From: an uncultured Rhodospirillales bacterium
GTDB lineage: Bacteria; Pseudomonadota; Alphaproteobacteria; Rhodospirillales; Casp-alpha2
DNA length: 7,228 nt
Assembly (NCBI GenBank): GCA_938074585.1
Contig: CALJEW010000011.1
Coordinates: 1-7,228, forward strand
Direction: 5' to 3'
Position 1 is the first letter of the stretch. Each line of letters starts with the position of its first letter. Positions 1-6,456 of this stretch are shown here, piece after piece. Below the pieces are notes generated by a model. That model made no database searches and had not been told where the DNA came from. It saw only the letters and a list, made by a program, of their open reading frames with translations. Position numbers and translations under genes: made by a program.

Positions 1-1048
1 CGCTGGAATACCATTGCGCGATATGGAAATGGTCCAGTTCCACCCAACCGGCTTAGTTGCGGGTCTCGAAACGCGAATTACAGGGACCATTATTGAAGAA
101 GGTTTGCGCGGATACGGTGGTTATTTACTCGGCGGTGATAAAGAGCGCTTCATGCATAAGTATGATGCAAAAGTTGAACGCGCAACTCGCGATATTGTTA
201 GCCGGGGCATGTTTTCTGAAATGCGCAATGGGAATGTTGGTCCAAACGGTGGTTTGTTCATCACCATGAAACATTTAGACCCTAAAGAAGTTCGCAGCCG
301 GTTTAAGGGTATGGTTGACCGGTGTCGCGATTGTGGATTTGATTTGGTCAGTGGTGACGTTGAAGTTGTGCCAACAGCGCATTACATGATGGGTGGCGTT
401 GAGTTTCAAAGCGATTGCTCGACGGAGCTACCCGGCTTGTTCGCGGCGGGTGAAGATACCGGTGGTGTTCATGGAGCTAACCGGTTAGGTGGTAATGGGG
501 TTGCTAATTCGACCGTATTTGGAGGCATTGCAGGCGATGCGATTGCCAAGTGGGTACCTAAAGAAGGTGTTTTCCGCGAGCCTGATTTAGATGCTGCCAA
601 AGCGGCGATCTCTGCTGCGCTTTATCCGTTCCAAATAGAAGGCGGACATATGCCAGACATTCGTAAAAAACTTTACGAGGTTATGTGGGAAGACGCGGGT
701 ATTTTGCGTGATGCGAAAAGCTTGGCACGGGCGCGTGTTGCTGTTGATGAGTTGCATTCCGAACTCATGCGGACCGGTGTTGCGGATGAAAGCCGTGCTT
801 ATAATTTGTCATGGCATGATTGGCTAAACTTAGAGAGCCAGATCATTATCAGTAAGGCGGTGATTGAAGCTGCTGTTGTGCGCAAAGATTCTCGTGGCGC
901 GCATTTCCGGGAAGACTTCCCGGAAACACACGATTTAGAGAATTCTCGCTTCACAAAAGCATCGCTTGATAATGGTAAGATCACCATAACGTCAGAGCTG
1001 GTCGAATTTACACACGTCCGACCGGGTGAGACGTTGATCAATGACTAA
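1..1048 (+). CDS. Succinate dehydrogenase/fumarate reductase-family FAD flavoprotein, C-terminal part (5' end outside window)
   Basis: The frame is open from base 2 and starts upstream of the window; a TTG at 14 is internal, since the codons before it (A-G-I-P) continue the conserved run leading into DMEMVQFHPTG. About 348 C-terminal residues are visible. Residues that form the dicarboxylate site in SdhA/FrdA are all present: His of HPTG (bases 41-43), the Arg pair of RDIVSR (188-205), His of PTAHYMMGG (380-382) and Arg of GANRLGGN (482-484). The family oxidises succinate or reduces fumarate-like substrates using FAD and passes electrons to an Fe-S partner. The C-terminal helical domain ends in VRPGETLIND rather than the longer tail of canonical SdhA, so a specialised paralogue (fumarate reductase-like, or distantly NadB-like) is more likely than the TCA enzyme. 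The FAD-binding N-terminus is not visible. It ends 9 bp from the convergent GST gene. The family is secure; the substrate is unknown. Confidence 0.88.
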   Translation, partial: AGIPLRDMEMVQFHPTGLVAGLETRITGTIIEEGLRGYGGYLLGGDKERFMHKYDAKVERATRDIVSRGMFSEMRNGNVGPNGGLFITMKHLDPKEVRSRFKGMVDRCRDCGFDLVSGDVEVVPTAHYMMGGVEFQSDCSTELPGLFAAGEDTGGVHGANRLGGNGVANSTVFGGIAGDAIAKWVPKEGVFREPDLDAAKAAISAALYPFQIEGGHMPDIRKKLYEVMWEDAGILRDAKSLARARVAVDELHSELMRTGVADESRAYNLSWHDWLNLESQIIISKAVIEAAVVRKDSRGAHFREDFPETHDLENSRFTKASLDNGKITITSELVEFTHVRPGETLIND

Positions 1049-1057
1049 GCTTTAGGA

Positions 1058-1663
1058 TCACTTCGGAGGCTCAGTATAAGCCAAAGAAGGGCGCTTGGAA
1101 ATTTCAGCATACCAATTGGCTAAAGCTGAGTTTCCCGCGCGCCAATCCATGTCATTACTTAGGCGTAGCTCGATATACCCGAGCGCACAAGCCATAGTTA
1201 ATTCTCCAAGCTTTGGATTAGCTGAAAACGTGCCAACTTCTTTATTCAAAGCATCAACGGTGCGCTGAACTCGTGTGACTTGTCCTTTGATGTAGGCGGG
1301 AGATTGCTCACTCTCGTCGCGGCGACGTTCCATTGAAACTGAAAAAATCGTATCAAGAATGCCATCACCCATGGCGTGTAAATGTTTGATATCCCAAACG
1401 TGATCACCTTTGCCAGATAAACGGCCTGCGTCATTACCTAATTGATCTAAATATTCACATATAAATGGACTATCTATTAAAGGGGCTCCATTATCTCTAA
1501 TCAACGTCGGGATACGACTTAATGGATTTGCTTTGACTAATTCGTCTGGTAATGCGGATGGAGACAAATTAACAAGCTGGACTTGATTCTCTAATTTTTT
1601 CTCTAATATTACAACGCGAACTTTACGAGCATAGGGGTACGTGGGTGAGTAAATGAGCTTCAT
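1058..1663 (-). CDS. Glutathione S-transferase family protein (YibF-like)
   Basis: This 201-residue protein has the usual length of a soluble two-domain GST. The N-terminal thioredoxin-like half starts MKLIYSPTYPYARKVRV, has the cis-proline motif RIPTL (Pro52) and the gamma-glutamyl-binding Asp64-Ser65 in DSPFICEYLD. The rest is the all-helical C-terminal domain. Related bacterial proteins usually have SP or SY, then T-S-P-F/Y near residue 9, the Ser activating the glutathione thiol; here position 9 is Tyr, so activity may differ. The ATG at 1663 is supported by an AAGGA Shine-Dalgarno (1670-1674) six bases upstream. It lies 77 bp downstream of the MoaD-like frame on the same strand and may be read from the same promoter. 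Its 3' end faces the flavoprotein gene with a 9 bp gap and no clear terminator hairpin. The substrate is unknown; glutathione-linked detoxification is family-level inference. Confidence 0.88.
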   Translation of the reverse strand: MKLIYSPTYPYARKVRVVILEKKLENQVQLVNLSPSALPDELVKANPLSRIPTLIRDNGAPLIDSPFICEYLDQLGNDAGRLSGKGDHVWDIKHLHAMGDGILDTIFSVSMERRRDESEQSPAYIKGQVTRVQRTVDALNKEVGTFSANPKLGELTMACALGYIELRLSNDMDWRAGNSALANWYAEISKRPSLAYTEPPK

Positions 1664-1740
1664 TAGAGTTCCTTAAATGAGGTGTGACTTTTCTGATGCC
1701 CAACATAGTAGTCAGAATGCATCTCGGGACAAGATAAATT

Positions 1741-2036
1741 CTACATTACTGGTGCCACATACCCCCAACTGTGCGGAATTGGACCGGATAAAGAGATCGC
1801 ATCGCCTTCAGTAAATTGATAGCCCATATTAATATCACCATCCAAATCGGGGGTTAAATCACGGTTATTACACAGGGCTAAAAACACATCAGATTTTGAA
1901 GATCCAAAGTGTGTAATCATATCACCAACTGTGCTGCCAGTTTGGAAGGTGAGCTCTAGGTTTCGCTGTTTTTCCAGCAGGAACCTAGCGAGGCTGTTAA
2001 TAAGCCGAACCTGAACAGTTATGCCAACAGATTCAT
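1741..2036 (-). pseudogene. ThiS/MoaD-like beta-grasp protein frame without a usable start codon
   Basis: Read on the minus strand, the frame is open from just after a TAA (2074-2076) to a TAG (1741-1743). About 97 codons look coding. The N-terminal part reads ITVQVRLINSLARFL, then a stretch with TGSTVGDMITHFG, and near the end FTEGDAISLSGPIPHSWG. This layout (beta strand, helix, G-x-T-V-x-D, then x-x-G-D-x-I-x-L-x-x-P) resembles ThiS/MoaD ubiquitin-like sulfur-carrier folds. No ATG, GTG or TTG occurs in frame before the middle of the domain (ATG at 1918-1920). An ATG at 2034-2036 is out of phase and hits a stop after five codons; a single-base indel between 2023 and 2034 would join it to the domain. 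The C-terminus is GYVAPVM, not the Gly-Gly used for sulfur transfer. It is either a start-frameshifted pseudogene, a gene using a rare start (ATT or ATA), or a sequencing error. The family call is from motif reading only. Confidence 0.5.
1956..1988. other. Strong imperfect hairpin inside the MoaD-like frame
   Basis: CTAGGTTTC (1956-1964) pairs with GGAACCTAG (1980-1988) over nine positions with one G-T wobble. Past a small internal loop, CTG (1966-1968) pairs with CAG (1975-1977) around a six-base loop. It sits within the coding-like region and has no following T-tract, so it is not a standard terminator. It may be chance or an RNA structure. Confidence 0.3.
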
Positions 2037-2087
2037 GTCGAATTAAGCTAGTGTATACGGCACAGGCCTTTCGTTAGTAAACAGATG

Positions 2088-2100
2088 AGGGCGTAATTTA
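2088..2100 (-). promoter_or_regulatory. Candidate FNR-dependent class II promoter core, toward MoaD-like frame and GST
   Basis: With the FNR box centred at 2129.5 taken as -41.5, the start site falls at about 2088 and the -10 window at 2100-2095. That window reads TAAATT on the minus strand, four of six matches to TATAAT. No good -35 is needed at a class II activator site. The leader to the frame near 2036 would be about 50 bases. The assignment depends on geometry alone. Confidence 0.3.
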
Positions 2101-2122
2101 TCTTTTATATGGATGATTGAAA

Positions 2123-2136
2123 TTGATAAAAATCAA
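2123..2136. promoter_or_regulatory. FNR/FixK-type binding site (TTGAT-AAAA-ATCAA)
   Basis: This is a perfect dyad matching the CRP/FNR-family consensus TTGAY-N4-RTCAA used by Fnr, FnrL and FixK proteins to sense oxygen limitation. Its centre is at 2129.5. For minus-strand transcription, the -41.5 class II position puts a start site at about 2088, just upstream of the MoaD-like frame. The regulator itself is not in the window. Confidence 0.6.
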
Positions 2137-2165
2137 GTTGATGGTGTGTCAAAAATATTGCTCAT

Positions 2166-2179
2166 TTGACGTAAATCAA
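2166..2179. promoter_or_regulatory. Second FNR/FixK-type binding site (TTGAC-GTAA-ATCAA)
   Basis: This is a second full match to TTGAY-N4-RTCAA. Its centre (2172.5) lies 43 bp from the first site, close to four helical turns, so dimers on both would face the same side of the DNA. For the predicted minus-strand promoter it would sit at about -84.5. It could instead serve a plus-strand promoter: TAGAAT at 2207-2212 resembles a -10 box, but its spacing is not ideal and no convincing plus-strand gene follows. Confidence 0.55.
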
Positions 2180-2476
2180 TGCGTTTGAGAAGCACCAAGT
2201 GTAACTTAGAATTATAAAAAAATGTAGAAAAGTTAAATTCAAATGTCTCAGCAACTGCATAGACTTGTTGAAGAATTTCTGGCAACTAAAGATTAAATAG
2301 ATTCCCTTACATAATTGGATCAGATGTTTATTTTGTGAGACTGTCTGAGGAACGTATTACTGTGAACCATAAGATACACTGGATTGAAGCCCAAGTAACG
2401 CCCGCTGTAATGAGTATCAAAAATAGCTTCGCTGCTAGCGCATAGTGCTCAAAGATCAAATCGGCGTTTATTTAAA
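2180..2476. other. AT-rich intergenic stretch, no convincing gene
   Basis: This lies between the FNR boxes and the 3' end of pta. I see only weak small frames. On plus, 2243-2296 encodes 17 residues (MSQQLHRLVEEFLATKD) without a ribosome-binding site, and 2290-2445 is a frame of about 51 codons with no ATG near its beginning. On minus, 2459-2328 is a 43-codon TTG-start frame just after pta with a long hydrophobic run (from about ALAAKLFLIL to WFTVI) that could be one membrane helix, also without a Shine-Dalgarno. The last two overlap, so at most one is real. No clear terminator hairpin with a T-tract follows pta. Confidence 0.4.
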
Positions 2477-3448
2477 CTAAATTTTATTAGCGACAATCGC
2501 GGCCAATGCCGCTGAAGCAACTCGCGCTTCGGCTGGGTCAGCGCGTGATGTCAACATGATGGGGACTTTAGCACCCATGACAATTCCTGCCGCTGTCGCA
2601 CTCATGAAATAAGCCATCATTTTAAACAAGCCGTTTCCAGTCTCGATGTTGGGCACAACTAGGATGTCTGCATACCCGGCAACCGGGCTATTGACCCCTT
2701 TAAGCTTTGCTGCGTCGGGTGAAATTGCGTTATCGAAAGCAAACGGACCATCGATGGTCGCTCCCGTAATTTCGCCATTGTTAGCGCGTTTAACAACTTC
2801 GTTTGCATTGATGCTCGATGGCATACTTTTGATAATTGATTCTGTGCCTGAAAGCAGAGCAACTTTAGGGTTTGAATTGCCAAGGGCATGAGCCAAATCG
2901 ACAGCGTTTTGTGTAATATGGATCAAGGTGTCTGTGTTGGGAAATATGTTAACAGCGCCATCCGTGATCATAAGCACCCGATCGCGCTCAGGGATCGTCA
3001 TATGGAAAATGTGGCTTAACCGCCGCCCTGTTCGAAGGCCCAAGTTACGGTCTATAACGGCCCCCATCAAGGCGTCTGTATGGACTTGGCCTTTCATTAA
3101 GGCGGCCACTTCATTGCCGCGGGCTAATGCTACTGCTGCTGCAGGGGCTTTGTCATCACCAGGTGCATGGACAATACGGTAGTCAGAGATATCCCAACCC
3201 AAGCCTTCAGCGACAGAATTGATAATGGCTTTATCGCCAACCAATACTGGGTCAATAAGACCATGATGGACGGCATGTCGAGTGCTTTCCAAGGCGACGG
3301 GATGATCCGCACCTGCAATAGCAGTTATCACGGCAAGGTGCTGTTTGCATTTTTTAAGCAAGTACGGCGGGATTTCGAACGGTTTTTGGCTGAGCACGAA
3401 TTCTTCCTTCAAAGACAAGGGCTGAAGAACATTGTTCCCCAGCCCCAT
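2477..3448 (-). CDS. pta: Phosphate acetyltransferase (single-domain), sulfonate cluster
   Basis: The product converts acetyl phosphate plus CoA to acetyl-CoA plus phosphate, carrying the Xsc product into central metabolism; it is cytosolic. At 323 residues it matches the short, single-domain PTA/PTB acyltransferase class rather than the roughly 700-residue enterobacterial Pta. Visible family features are the N-terminal GLIDPVLVG, then HTDALMGAVI, the substrate-binding stretch ADILVVPNIETGNGLFKMM, and the C-terminal TSRADPAEAR, where Ser301 and Arg302 match the catalytic Ser-Arg pair. The gap to the upstream xsc stop is 19 bp, so co-transcription is very likely. The ATG at 3448 has no clear Shine-Dalgarno and adds about 17 residues of uncertain homology; a GTG at 3397 has a good one and may be the real start. 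A phosphate butyryltransferase is possible by family alone, but the position after xsc argues for acetyl phosphate. Confidence 0.92.
   Translation of the reverse strand: MGLGNNVLQPLSLKEEFVLSQKPFEIPPYLLKKCKQHLAVITAIAGADHPVALESTRHAVHHGLIDPVLVGDKAIINSVAEGLGWDISDYRIVHAPGDDKAPAAAVALARGNEVAALMKGQVHTDALMGAVIDRNLGLRTGRRLSHIFHMTIPERDRVLMITDGAVNIFPNTDTLIHITQNAVDLAHALGNSNPKVALLSGTESIIKSMPSSINANEVVKRANNGEITGATIDGPFAFDNAISPDAAKLKGVNSPVAGYADILVVPNIETGNGLFKMMAYFMSATAAGIVMGAKVPIMLTSRADPAEARVASAALAAIVANKI
3395..3409 (-). promoter_or_regulatory. Shine-Dalgarno plus alternative GTG start for pta
   Basis: On the minus strand AAGGA (3409-3405) lies seven bases before an in-frame GTG (3397-3395, codon 18 of the longer frame). 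The ATG at 3448 lacks a comparable site. Starting here gives a 306-residue Pta beginning MLSQKPFEIPPYLL, where homology to the family appears to begin. Confidence 0.4.
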
Positions 3449-3467
3449 CGTTCATGAAAACGATTTT

Positions 3468-5243
3468 TTATACACCTTTTTGTGGGCGCATATCAGATGC
3501 GCTGATACCAGCAACCTCAACCGGAGTTTTCATGGCATCACGGCGGAACGGTTCGCCGAGTTCTTGGTTCAAGATAACTTCAATGAACGTCGTTACACCA
3601 TCATCTTGAGCTTTACATGCGGTTGCCAATTCGCTGGTTAGCTCTTCCTGAGTTTTAACCGTTACACCTTTAAGACCACAGCCTTCAGCAACTTTTGCAT
3701 AAGATAAATGTGGGTCCAGTTCAGTGCCAACAAAATTATCTGCGTACCAAAGGATTGAGTTGCGCTTTTCAGCACCCCACTGATAATTACGGAAAATAAC
3801 CATGGTGATTGCAGGCCATTCATCACGACCGATGGACGACAATTCGTTCATGGAAATACCAAACGCGCCGTCACCAGAAAAACCAACTACAGGTGTATCA
3901 GGGCAACCAATTTTGGCACCAACGATAGATGGGAAACCGTATCCACAAGGGCCGAACAAGCCAGGTGCTAAATATTTGCGGCCTTTTTCAAACGTTGGGT
4001 AGGCGTTACCGATTGCGCAGTTATTTCCAATGTCGCTAGAAATAATCGCATCCGCTGGTAAACCAGCTTGAATAGCCCGCCATGCCTTGCGAGGTGACAT
4101 CCGGTCTGCATCACGAATACGGGCATCTGCATTCCATGACGTGCCATCATCATCATCTTCATGGTCCATGCTTGAAAGTTCCTGCAACCAAGCTGATTTT
4201 GTTTGGTGGATTATTGCTTTGCGCGCATCGCGATTTGTATCGCCAGCGGTGCTGGAAAGTTGAGCTAGCAATTGCTGAGCAACCATTTTAGCATCTCCAC
4301 AAATACCAATAGTTACTTTTTTAGTTAAGCCAATGCGGTCTGAGTTCATATCAACTTGAATGATTTCCGCATCTTGAGGCCAGTAATCAATGCCGTAGCC
4401 TGGCAATGTGGAGAACGGGTTCAATCGTGTGCCAAGGGCTAACACAACGTCCGCTTTCTGGATCAGTTCCATACCAGCTTTTGAACCGTTGTAACCCAAA
4501 GGACCAGCGGCCAGCGGGTGAGAGCCCGGGAAACTGTCGTTGTGCTGGTAGCCGTTGCAGACAGCCGCGTCTAAGCGCTCAGCCAAAGCAACACAGTCAG
4601 GTATCGCTCCACCAATAACAACGCCAGCACCAGAAAGGATAACTGGGAATTTAGCGTTTGATAACAGTTCGGCCGCTTTTGTAATCGCGTCTGAGCCACC
4701 AGCAGGTCGTTCTAAGCGGACAATCTGTGGTAATTCAATGTCGACAACTTGAGTCCAAAAGTCACGCGGAACGTTGATTTGTGCAGGCGCAGAACCACGG
4801 ATTGCTTTTTCAATAACTCGGTTTAAAACTTCAGCCATCCGTGACGCATCACGAACTTCTTCTTGATAGCAAACCATATCTTTAAACAAGGCCATTTGCT
4901 CAACTTCCTGGAAGCCGCCTTGCCCAATGGTTTTATTGGCTGCTTGAGGTGTTACCAATAGCATAGGTGTGTGGTTCCAATAAGCGGTTTTCACCGGAGT
5001 AACAAAACCTGTAACGCCGGGACCGTTTTGGGCAATGATCATCGCCATTTTGCCCGTTGAGCGGGTGTAACCGTCGCAGATCAATCCGCCATTGGTTTCA
5101 TGGGCAACATCCCAGAATTTAATGCCAGCTTTTGGGAACAAATCGGAAATCGGCATAAATGCAGAACCGATGATGCCAAATCCATGCTCAATACCGTGCA
5201 TCTGTAGGACTTTGATAAAAGCTTCTTCTGTTGTCATCTTCAT
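3468..5243 (-). CDS. xsc: Sulfoacetaldehyde acetyltransferase
   Basis: This thiamine-diphosphate enzyme (EC 2.3.3.15) cleaves sulfoacetaldehyde with phosphate to acetyl phosphate and sulfite, the desulfonating step of taurine and other C2-sulfonate breakdown; it is cytosolic. At 591 residues it is full length. The N-terminal Pyr domain holds FGIIGSAFMPISDLFPKAG, the ThDP-activating Glu49 in WDVAHET, and QNGPGV followed by AYWNHTP. The middle domain has GYQHNDSFPGSHPLAAGPLG and ALGTRLNPFSTLPGYG. The PP domain has the metal/ThDP motif from GDG (457-459) to Asn486, then QWGAEKRN, which is typical of Xsc rather than acetolactate synthase. An acidic run HEDDDD (361-366), encoded by four GAT codons, sits in the linker. 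The ATG at 5243 has AAGGA (5253-5257) nine bases upstream. It lies 48 bp after ald and 19 bp before pta, so the three probably form one operon. Identification is very secure. Confidence 0.97.
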   Translation of the reverse strand: MKMTTEEAFIKVLQMHGIEHGFGIIGSAFMPISDLFPKAGIKFWDVAHETNGGLICDGYTRSTGKMAMIIAQNGPGVTGFVTPVKTAYWNHTPMLLVTPQAANKTIGQGGFQEVEQMALFKDMVCYQEEVRDASRMAEVLNRVIEKAIRGSAPAQINVPRDFWTQVVDIELPQIVRLERPAGGSDAITKAAELLSNAKFPVILSGAGVVIGGAIPDCVALAERLDAAVCNGYQHNDSFPGSHPLAAGPLGYNGSKAGMELIQKADVVLALGTRLNPFSTLPGYGIDYWPQDAEIIQVDMNSDRIGLTKKVTIGICGDAKMVAQQLLAQLSSTAGDTNRDARKAIIHQTKSAWLQELSSMDHEDDDDGTSWNADARIRDADRMSPRKAWRAIQAGLPADAIISSDIGNNCAIGNAYPTFEKGRKYLAPGLFGPCGYGFPSIVGAKIGCPDTPVVGFSGDGAFGISMNELSSIGRDEWPAITMVIFRNYQWGAEKRNSILWYADNFVGTELDPHLSYAKVAEGCGLKGVTVKTQEELTSELATACKAQDDGVTTFIEVILNQELGEPFRRDAMKTPVEVAGISASDMRPQKGV

Positions 5244-5291
5244 TTAGATATATCCTTTATGTTTTTAGTAATGACCTATTCCGGTCGGAGT

Positions 5292-6410
5292 TTAAGAATG
5301 TATTGCAGTGCTTGGGGCTACGTAGGCGTACCCTAAATCATCAGCAACGGCTTTGTAAGTGACATCTCCTTTATGGGTATTGAGACCGTTCATGAGATGT
5401 GGATTGTCTGTTAATGCAGCTTTATATCCCTTATCGGCCAAGGCCAAAACAAACGGTAAAGTCACATTGTTGAGAGCATATGTCGATGTTTTTGCGACCC
5501 CGCCCGGCATATTTGCGACGCAGTAATGAACAACTTCATCAATGATATAAGTTGGATCGGCATGGGTTGTGGCTTTCGATGTCTCGAAGCATCCGCCTTG
5601 GTCAATGGCAACATCTACCAATACGGAACCGGGTTTCATACGTGAAATAAGATCCCGGCTAACAAGCTTTGGTGCTTCGGCCCCTGGCACCAAAACAGCA
5701 CCAATAACTAAGTCTGCAGCTAATACTTCATTTTCAATTGCAAGCAATGTTGAGTATTCAGTTTTTACTGATTGACCAAACCGGACAACAAGGTCGCGCA
5801 TAGTATCAACATTTCGATCTAAAATTGTAACATCGGCACCCATGCCTGCCGCCATGTAAGCCGCATTTTCCCCGACAACTCCGCCACCAATAATGACAAC
5901 TTTGGCTGGTAGTACACCTGGGACACCTGCCAGTAATACGCCTGAGCCCCCTTGAGCTTTTTCTAAACAATGCGCGCCAGCCTGAATTGACATACGTCCA
6001 GCAACTTGTGACATCGGGGCTAGTAAGGGTAATCCACCCTCATCGTCGGTAACCGTTTCATAAGCGATGCAAATGGCTTTGCTTTTAATCAAGTCTTTGG
6101 TTTGTTCGGGGTCTGGAGCTAAATGCAGATAGGTGAAAAGAATTTGGCCATCGTGTAGCATTTTACGCTCAATGGCTTGAGGTTCTTTAACCTTAATGAT
6201 CATATCGGCACGGGTAAAAACATCAACAGCCGATGATACGATTTCAGCCCCTGCTGCTATATAATCTTCGTCGCTTGTTCCGATGCCACGCCCAGCGTTA
6301 GTTTCAATAAGCACCTTATGGCCATGGTGAACACATTCACGAACACTGGCTGGAACAAGCCCGACCCTGTATTCGTGGTTTTTAATCTCTTTAGGAACGC
6401 CGATTAGCAT
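5292..6410 (-). CDS. ald: Alanine dehydrogenase
   Basis: The product (EC 1.4.1.1) catalyses NAD-dependent oxidative deamination of L-alanine to pyruvate and ammonium. In taurine pathways it regenerates the pyruvate used by taurine:pyruvate aminotransferase and releases the amino nitrogen. At 372 residues it is full length. Every key position matches the family numbering: Arg15 (YRVGLVP), Lys75 (KVKEP) and His96 (YLHLA) for substrate; a Rossmann motif GGGVVGENAA (175-184) ending at Asp198, which binds the NAD ribose; and catalytic Asp270 in VAIDQGG. The C-terminal NMPGGVAKTST motif is also present. The ATG at 6410 follows GGGAG (6420-6424) with a nine-base spacer. A 174 bp gap to tauR probably holds its promoter; xsc follows after 48 bp. 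Its presence suggests nitrogen removal by transamination rather than by taurine dehydrogenase (TauXY), but that is inference, since neither gene is visible. Confidence 0.96.
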   Translation of the reverse strand: MLIGVPKEIKNHEYRVGLVPASVRECVHHGHKVLIETNAGRGIGTSDEDYIAAGAEIVSSAVDVFTRADMIIKVKEPQAIERKMLHDGQILFTYLHLAPDPEQTKDLIKSKAICIAYETVTDDEGGLPLLAPMSQVAGRMSIQAGAHCLEKAQGGSGVLLAGVPGVLPAKVVIIGGGVVGENAAYMAAGMGADVTILDRNVDTMRDLVVRFGQSVKTEYSTLLAIENEVLAADLVIGAVLVPGAEAPKLVSRDLISRMKPGSVLVDVAIDQGGCFETSKATTHADPTYIIDEVVHYCVANMPGGVAKTSTYALNNVTLPFVLALADKGYKAALTDNPHLMNGLNTHKGDVTYKAVADDLGYAYVAPSTAIHS

Positions 6411-6428
6411 TTTGGTAAACTCCCAAAC

Positions 6429-6456
6429 CTTATAAGTAATACAATAAAGTGGACAA
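6429..6456 (-). promoter_or_regulatory. Weak candidate promoter for ald
   Basis: On the minus strand TTGTCC (6456-6451) and TATAAG (6434-6429) are 16 bases apart and resemble -35 and -10 boxes (four and five of six matches). The implied start near 6422 would leave almost no leader and cut into the Shine-Dalgarno at 6420-6424, which argues against it or implies a start further upstream. The -35 overlaps an AAAGTGGAC motif that could be a regulator site. Confidence 0.2.

Noticed and set aside
799..1041. 80-codon minus-strand frame overlapping the flavoprotein gene
   Set aside because: It lies antisense to well-conserved flavoprotein sequence and has no family features. Other overlapping frames in pta, xsc, ald and tauR were discarded for the same reason.
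1049..1057. Bidirectional terminator between flavoprotein and GST
   Set aside because: Only a short CTAA/TTAG pairing around the stop codons; too weak and without T-tracts.
1691..1717. TTCTGA/TCAGAA inverted repeat between the MoaD-like frame and GST, considered as a terminator
   Set aside because: Six base pairs with a 15-base loop and no T-tract; likely chance.
2243..2296. 17-codon plus-strand frame MSQQLHRLVEEFLATKD downstream of the FNR boxes
   Set aside because: It has no ribosome-binding site, is very short and matches no family I recognise; kept only as a note in the gap description.
2290..2445. Open plus-strand frame of about 51 codons in the pta downstream gap
   Set aside because: It has no ATG near its beginning, its only early starts are weak, and it overlaps the minus-strand hydrophobic frame. 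This length is not surprising by chance.
4145..4157. CAT/ATC trinucleotide run inside xsc, considered as a phase-variable microsatellite
   Set aside because: Only four repeats, in-frame, and coding for the acidic linker (HEDDDD) that Xsc proteins normally carry in similar form.
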